Below are positions 62,501 to 64,000 of a DNA stretch of 64,000 bases, in pieces; the first letter of the stretch is position 1; each line of letters opens with the position of its first letter. A model generated the notes under the pieces. It had not been told where the DNA came from, searched no databases, and saw only the letters and a program-made list of their open reading frames with translations. The position numbers and the translations under genes are program-made. This DNA is from Treponema sp. (GTDB taxonomy: Bacteria; Spirochaetota; Spirochaetia; Treponematales; Treponemataceae), in the NCBI GenBank assembly GCA_017935745.1, contig JAGBGX010000011.1:16060-80059 (forward strand), given 5' to 3'.

Positions 62501-62766
62501 GAGACGGCGACTTTTATGATTCCGACCAGACATCGCGGCGCGCTTCCGGCTTTAAGCTGAAGTCCCTGAAAGTGAGCATAAAGAGAAACCTTCATGACTG
62601 GGACATGATCGGCACCCTTTCCTTCAAGCCCCGCGCAATCACCAGCAGCAGCGGACGGCGGGAATATGACTATCATCCGTACATAACATTTGCAATTTCA
62701 TGGCATCCGATGCCAAGCTTTAAGACGGAAGTTATTGACGAATACGGAGAATGGGAATTAAAATAG
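59569..62766 (+). CDS. lptD: LptD/OstA-like outer-membrane protein
   Basis: 1065 residues with a signal peptide (CIVLISVLLFFSASVFCADE). Residues 35-200 look like an OstA/LptA jellyroll of short repeating strands (DEIRLSGNVSLSVEKGKTLT and so on), followed by a large aromatic-rich beta-barrel ending ...EYGEWELK. The VYVGSIPVLYLPAFYYPKDE segment is a hallmark of LptD. In Treponema, which lacks LPS, the homologue (TP0515 in T. pallidum) is thought to move another glycolipid to the outer membrane. Coupled to uvrA by a 2-bp gap. A weak CCTGT/ACAGG hairpin and T-run follow at 62784-62820. Confidence 0.85.
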   Translation: MSFGISSCRKCIVLISVLLFFSASVFCADETVSVITILSADSSEYKKNETTGEDEIRLSGNVSLSVEKGKTLTHVKAGFVTYSRSSQMMYARENVTIEKAGDGNSSQMICAETVLLNTSTLEGIFDGGRTVQLEDGSAGQPSSSALIVASRIFGRDSSGAVSFKNAELTFCDDENPHWRVKASRIWLLPGGEFAFLNAVVYVGSIPVLYLPAFYYPKDELLFNPSFGYSERLGYYFQTTTYLIGRKPLQELGSSDDENLSFSFMQQTSLKEQRREGLVLHNLDEKYTGSTSDYLKIMADSYANIGILTGIAGAYNPDSDFISSADASVQLGFTNTVFYSGGTYSAYSSEGTVEKDSASFLGVKTPFRYGAELNLSLKKPVTLNLSLPVYSDPYFTEDFEKRSEYLDWITFLLGSQKEKEDEEDTSAQKTTFEWKADASWTIPVPEFLQPFVSSFSFTEISSGIVFNSRSRADEDFLSSPSDWRRFTPERSFFYPSQVVPLKFAVKAEGTLFQYPLKKKEKEYSTPEFPLELFAPEMLGGSGTEQEDGTESPSVPEEDGQLRFTFPELDSGAETAVREIKGISYSLGYSVAAQFASQVTYDSLEFLEPSDFAWGDFYSTYFQVQVPVELKSKFSFREPFLTVHNGLAFNPEYQRHPSLKGYASEQAKNSVILSDYNARKLDLVSSNSFSVRPFTYSDVFRDSGLDWNTSLKVVRTEFIGDAENPEWDYITADLTDEESVTEHIFSATFAARESSSLSQKVTFSSNLPPQRDEYTVKTDFVFPYLSCSAEAGFEKKSVDSEDFSWKPFKQSASLKFFGGSLSFTESFNYELEERHADSMKLAVAWKDLQLAYTMQYTTGYDFEAGQDWIPRSEKEFLPYTVSLAYGTSEKKYRTWKNRITWAPALTTGVVYDCIRPTNSYFRFVPSLSFKIHDAFELTFSSESQNDVIFRYFQRFTKYKDVISGEQNMFADLWNSFSFWGDGDFYDSDQTSRRASGFKLKSLKVSIKRNLHDWDMIGTLSFKPRAITSSSGRREYDYHPYITFAISWHPMPSFKTEVIDEYGEWELK

Positions 62767-62958
62767 GAGCATGACGAATTCTGCCTGTGCGTACGGAGAC
62801 AGGTGTTTTGTGTTTTTTTTGCATGGGAAGCATCTGAAAGCTTCTGTTTTTAGAGATGTTTTGTTATATTATTAGAGTGAAGCTTGTTTTCATTCACAAG
62901 TTCGCGTTGCGGACTTCAATATCGGCGGCGCGTTTTCATTTCAGTGCAAACGCACGCT

Positions 62959-63002
62959 AAAAAGCCGGCCGCGGTTTCAAAAAATCGCTCTTGGCTTTTT
63001 TT
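62959..63002 (+). terminator. Terminator-shaped hairpin directly before a ribosome-binding site
   Basis: AAAAAGCC (62959-62966) pairs with GGCTTTTT (62993-63000) and the T-run continues to 63002. GGAGGA follows at 63005. The leader upstream also has a GCGTTT/AAACGC hairpin (about 62931-62954). Same layout as 46741-46783. Confidence 0.7.
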
Positions 63003-63014
63003 ATGGAGGAAACT

Positions 63015-63407
63015 ATGTCAGAGGAAATCATTGAAGAAACAGAGGGAAAGGAAGAAGCCGGGCAGGAAGAAAAGTCCAGGGCAAAGAAACCGGGCGAATT
63101 CGGCAGGACAATAAAAACATACCTTGACAAGGGAGTTGAAGCTTCTGTGAAAGGCATAAAGAATGCCGGGGCCGCTCTCAGCGAATTCGGGGACAAGTCT
63201 GTCATCCGCATAGACATTGCCCAGCTGAAAAGCCGCCTTGAAAAAAAATACCAGGAGCTTGGCGAGTGCGTTTCTGAGCAGCTTATGGCGGAAGACGAGA
63301 CAATCACAAAGGATTCGCTCGCAGTCTCCGAAAAGCTTGCTTCCATCCGGGAACTCAAGGACAAGATTCAGGAAAAGGAAGATACGCTGAAGAAATACGG
63401 GAAATAA
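63015..63407 (+). CDS. Small acidic coiled-coil protein of unknown function
   Basis: About 130 residues, no signal peptide or membrane helix. The N-terminal 30 residues are Glu-rich. Residues 35-65 contain an amphipathic helix (GVEASVKGIKNAGAALSEF), and the C-terminal half is a charged coiled coil (RLEKKYQELGECVSEQL, KDKIQEKEDTLKKYG). I do not recognise a family, but small proteins with this profile occur in spirochaetes. GGAGGA at 63005-63010 fixes ATG 63015. Its message probably starts upstream of the hairpin at 62959 and may be attenuated by it. Confidence 0.7.
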   Translation: MSEEIIEETEGKEEAGQEEKSRAKKPGEFGRTIKTYLDKGVEASVKGIKNAGAALSEFGDKSVIRIDIAQLKSRLEKKYQELGECVSEQLMAEDETITKDSLAVSEKLASIRELKDKIQEKEDTLKKYGK

Positions 63408-63415
63408 GCTTTTGC

Positions 63416-63444
63416 TTGCAAAGCAGTTCCCGGTGTGGTATACT
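63416..63444 (+). promoter_or_regulatory. Predicted sigma-70 promoter of a candidate small RNA
   Basis: TTGCAA (63416-63421) and TATACT (63439-63444) are 17 bp apart; start predicted near 63451. It lies just after the stop of the coiled-coil gene. Confidence 0.6.
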
Positions 63445-63450
63445 GCGTGA

Positions 63451-63605
63451 TATGAAGCGCAGCACTATAGCCTGCGTATTCGCCCGCTCCGCAGCTGCAA
63501 AACGCACGGGGGGGGTACGGCAGAACTGGCCTAGAACATAATCCACATCTCACATACAGAAGGACGCATGATGCGGACAAAAGCCCGCGGAGTGTGTCCT
63601 TTTTG
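63451..63605 (+). ncRNA. Candidate small RNA of about 150 nt
   Basis: Bounded by the promoter at 63416-63444 and the terminator at 63561-63604. Contains an eight-G run near 63509 and no plausible protein. It does not match tmRNA, SRP RNA or RNase P RNA by their conserved cores. The function is unknown and the call rests only on the promoter-terminator pair. Confidence 0.4.
63561..63604 (+). terminator. Rho-independent terminator
   Basis: AGGACGCA (63561-63568) pairs with TGTGTCCT (63593-63600; one G-U pair) followed by a T-run. It ends the candidate small RNA or read-through from the coiled-coil gene. Confidence 0.65.
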
Positions 63606-63611
63606 CGTTTT

Positions 63612-63662
63612 TTGGAGGGTGGACACCCCTCTACTTTCAAAGCGGGGGTTTCCACCCTCCAA
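63612..63662. repeat. 51-bp inverted repeat
   Basis: A perfect 12-bp arm TTGGAGGGTGGA (63612-63623) faces its complement at 63651-63662. An inner ACCCC/GGGGT stem and a 15-nt loop lie between. No coding role is visible. Confidence 0.8.
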
Positions 63663-63686
63663 ACCACCCGCCTTCCCCAGCACGAC

Positions 63687-63716
63687 TTAGGGCTGCGCCC
63701 TAAGAACCCAATTTTT
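63687..63716 (+). repeat. Short perfect palindrome followed by a T-run
   Basis: TTAGGGC, a TGC loop and GCCCTAA form a 7-bp hairpin at 63687-63703; six T occur at 63711-63716. It may act as a weak terminator or be part of an intergenic repeat family. Confidence 0.6.
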
Positions 63717-63860
63717 TCTGGTGATGAATATAGTTCTCTGCATTTAAAAGATATAACAGCAATACGCTTTTTTGTTCTACTGTTTTTTTTCAGATTCATT
63801 GATCTCAAGCCGTCTCCGCAGTGCGGGGATTATTTTCAACTCAATTTCAGGAGGGAGCAT

Positions 63861-64000
63861 ATGCTCAAGTATTCATTGCGTGAGAACCTGCTCACGCCGG
63901 AGCCGGACGACTGCATGGGGTCGCAACCTGCGGTTGCTTACCGAGTTTGCCGGATGGCAAACTCGCGCGGATATCCCTGCGAGTTTTTGCCAGGCATGAC
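63861..64000 (+). CDS. Partial gene: N-terminus of an HU-like DNA-binding protein running into palindromic DNA
   Basis: The ATG at 63861 follows a strong AGGAGGGAG site. The first residues, MLKYSLRENLLTPEPDDCM, resemble the N-terminus of the HU/IHF-like proteins common in Bacteroidetes and gut Treponema. After residue 19 the expected RSYTxxE sequence is absent. The frame instead crosses three nested palindromes: 63921-63935; a perfect 10-bp stem with GGAT loop at 63939-63962; and ACTCGC/GCGAGT at 63959-63982. It stays open to the window edge. It is either a gene carrying an in-frame palindromic insert or a broken copy. Confidence 0.45.
   Translation, partial: MLKYSLRENLLTPEPDDCMGSQPAVAYRVCRMANSRGYPCEFLPGM

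Larger units (their letters stand above)
63408..63860 (+). other. 453-bp region without a recognisable protein gene
   Basis: It contains a promoter and terminator enclosing a candidate small RNA, a 51-bp inverted repeat, and a short palindrome with T-run (each listed separately). A 29-codon frame starting near 63453 is the only ORF under the promoter and has no visible ribosome-binding site. An open frame on the minus strand (63368-63808) spans the palindromes and has implausible composition. Confidence 0.6.

Noticed and set aside
63612..63662. Integron attC site
   Set aside because: The palindrome is near-perfect and lacks GTTRRRY-type core ends and the extrahelical-base pattern; no integrase is in view.
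63368..63808. 146-codon minus-strand ORF
   Set aside because: It spans two palindromes and the 3' end of the coiled-coil gene, with Cys/Ser/Arg-rich composition and no ribosome-binding site.
63772..63999. 75-codon ORF at the right edge
   Set aside because: It lacks a ribosome-binding site and overlaps the better HU-like start in another frame.
1..64000. CRISPR array, insertion sequence, prophage or tRNA genes
   Set aside because: No regularly spaced repeats, transposase, phage structural genes or tRNA-like cloverleafs were seen; intergenic space is small.

Overview
The window looks like a spirochaete chromosome, most probably a gut- or rumen-type Treponema with roughly balanced base composition. 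Support: an archaeal-type V/A-ATPase operon instead of F1Fo; a cheA / cheW-cheR fusion / cheX / cheY operon; a short division cluster mraZ-rsmH-ftsL-murF-ftsW-ftsQ-ftsA-ftsZ; and the adjacent pair uvrA-lptD, all familiar from Treponema. Species assignment is inference. The window is almost entirely housekeeping, is densely coded on the plus strand, and shows no prophage, insertion sequence, CRISPR array or tRNA that I can recognise.

Layout. 1-9.0 kb: valS, a stand-alone HD alarmone-hydrolase-like gene, a 7TM-HD cyclic-di-AMP phosphodiesterase (pgpH type), ybeY, a CorC-like CBS protein and a secreted TPR protein. 9.1-15.4 kb: pgk, an acetyltransferase, an RlmI-type methyltransferase, miaA (its 3' end overlapped head-on by a small gene), tatD, secG and ptsN. 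15.4-24.8 kb: V-ATPase operon in the order G/H-C-I-K-F-E-A-B-D plus a universal-stress-like gene, interrupted between F and E by 382 bp of strongly folded, repeat-containing DNA. 24.9-31.2 kb: an outer-membrane protein on the minus strand, then the chemotaxis operon on the plus strand. 31.2-34.6 kb (minus): MarR regulator, HTH-EIIA fusion, YesL-like membrane protein, transglutaminase-like exported protein. 34.6-37.4 kb: rluA-type gene, yebC, ruvC and a nuclease-like gene. 37.5-46.7 kb: division cluster with a textbook MraZ operator, ending in a xerC-type recombinase. 46.8-56.2 kb: TPR lipoprotein, dprA (frameshifted here), topA, a second Xer recombinase, hslV-hslU, an SGNH hydrolase and a MATE transporter. 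56.3-62.8 kb: a solitary 5S rRNA gene with its own promoter and terminator, then uvrA-lptD. 62.8-64 kb: a small coiled-coil protein, a candidate small RNA, palindromic repeats and the start of an HU-like gene that runs into palindromic DNA.

The most interesting signals are not new enzymes but organisation. They are the autonomous 5S rRNA unit, the folded repeat region inside the V-ATPase operon, terminator-shaped hairpins that abut Shine-Dalgarno sites, and a promoter-terminator pair without a convincing gene near the right edge. In addition, at least five genes (cheA, yesL-like, rluA-type, MATE, uvrA) have a good sigma-70 promoter placed so close to the start codon that the mRNA would be nearly leaderless. 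Promoter, terminator and hairpin calls were made by eye; start codons were chosen from ribosome-binding sites and family alignment from memory.
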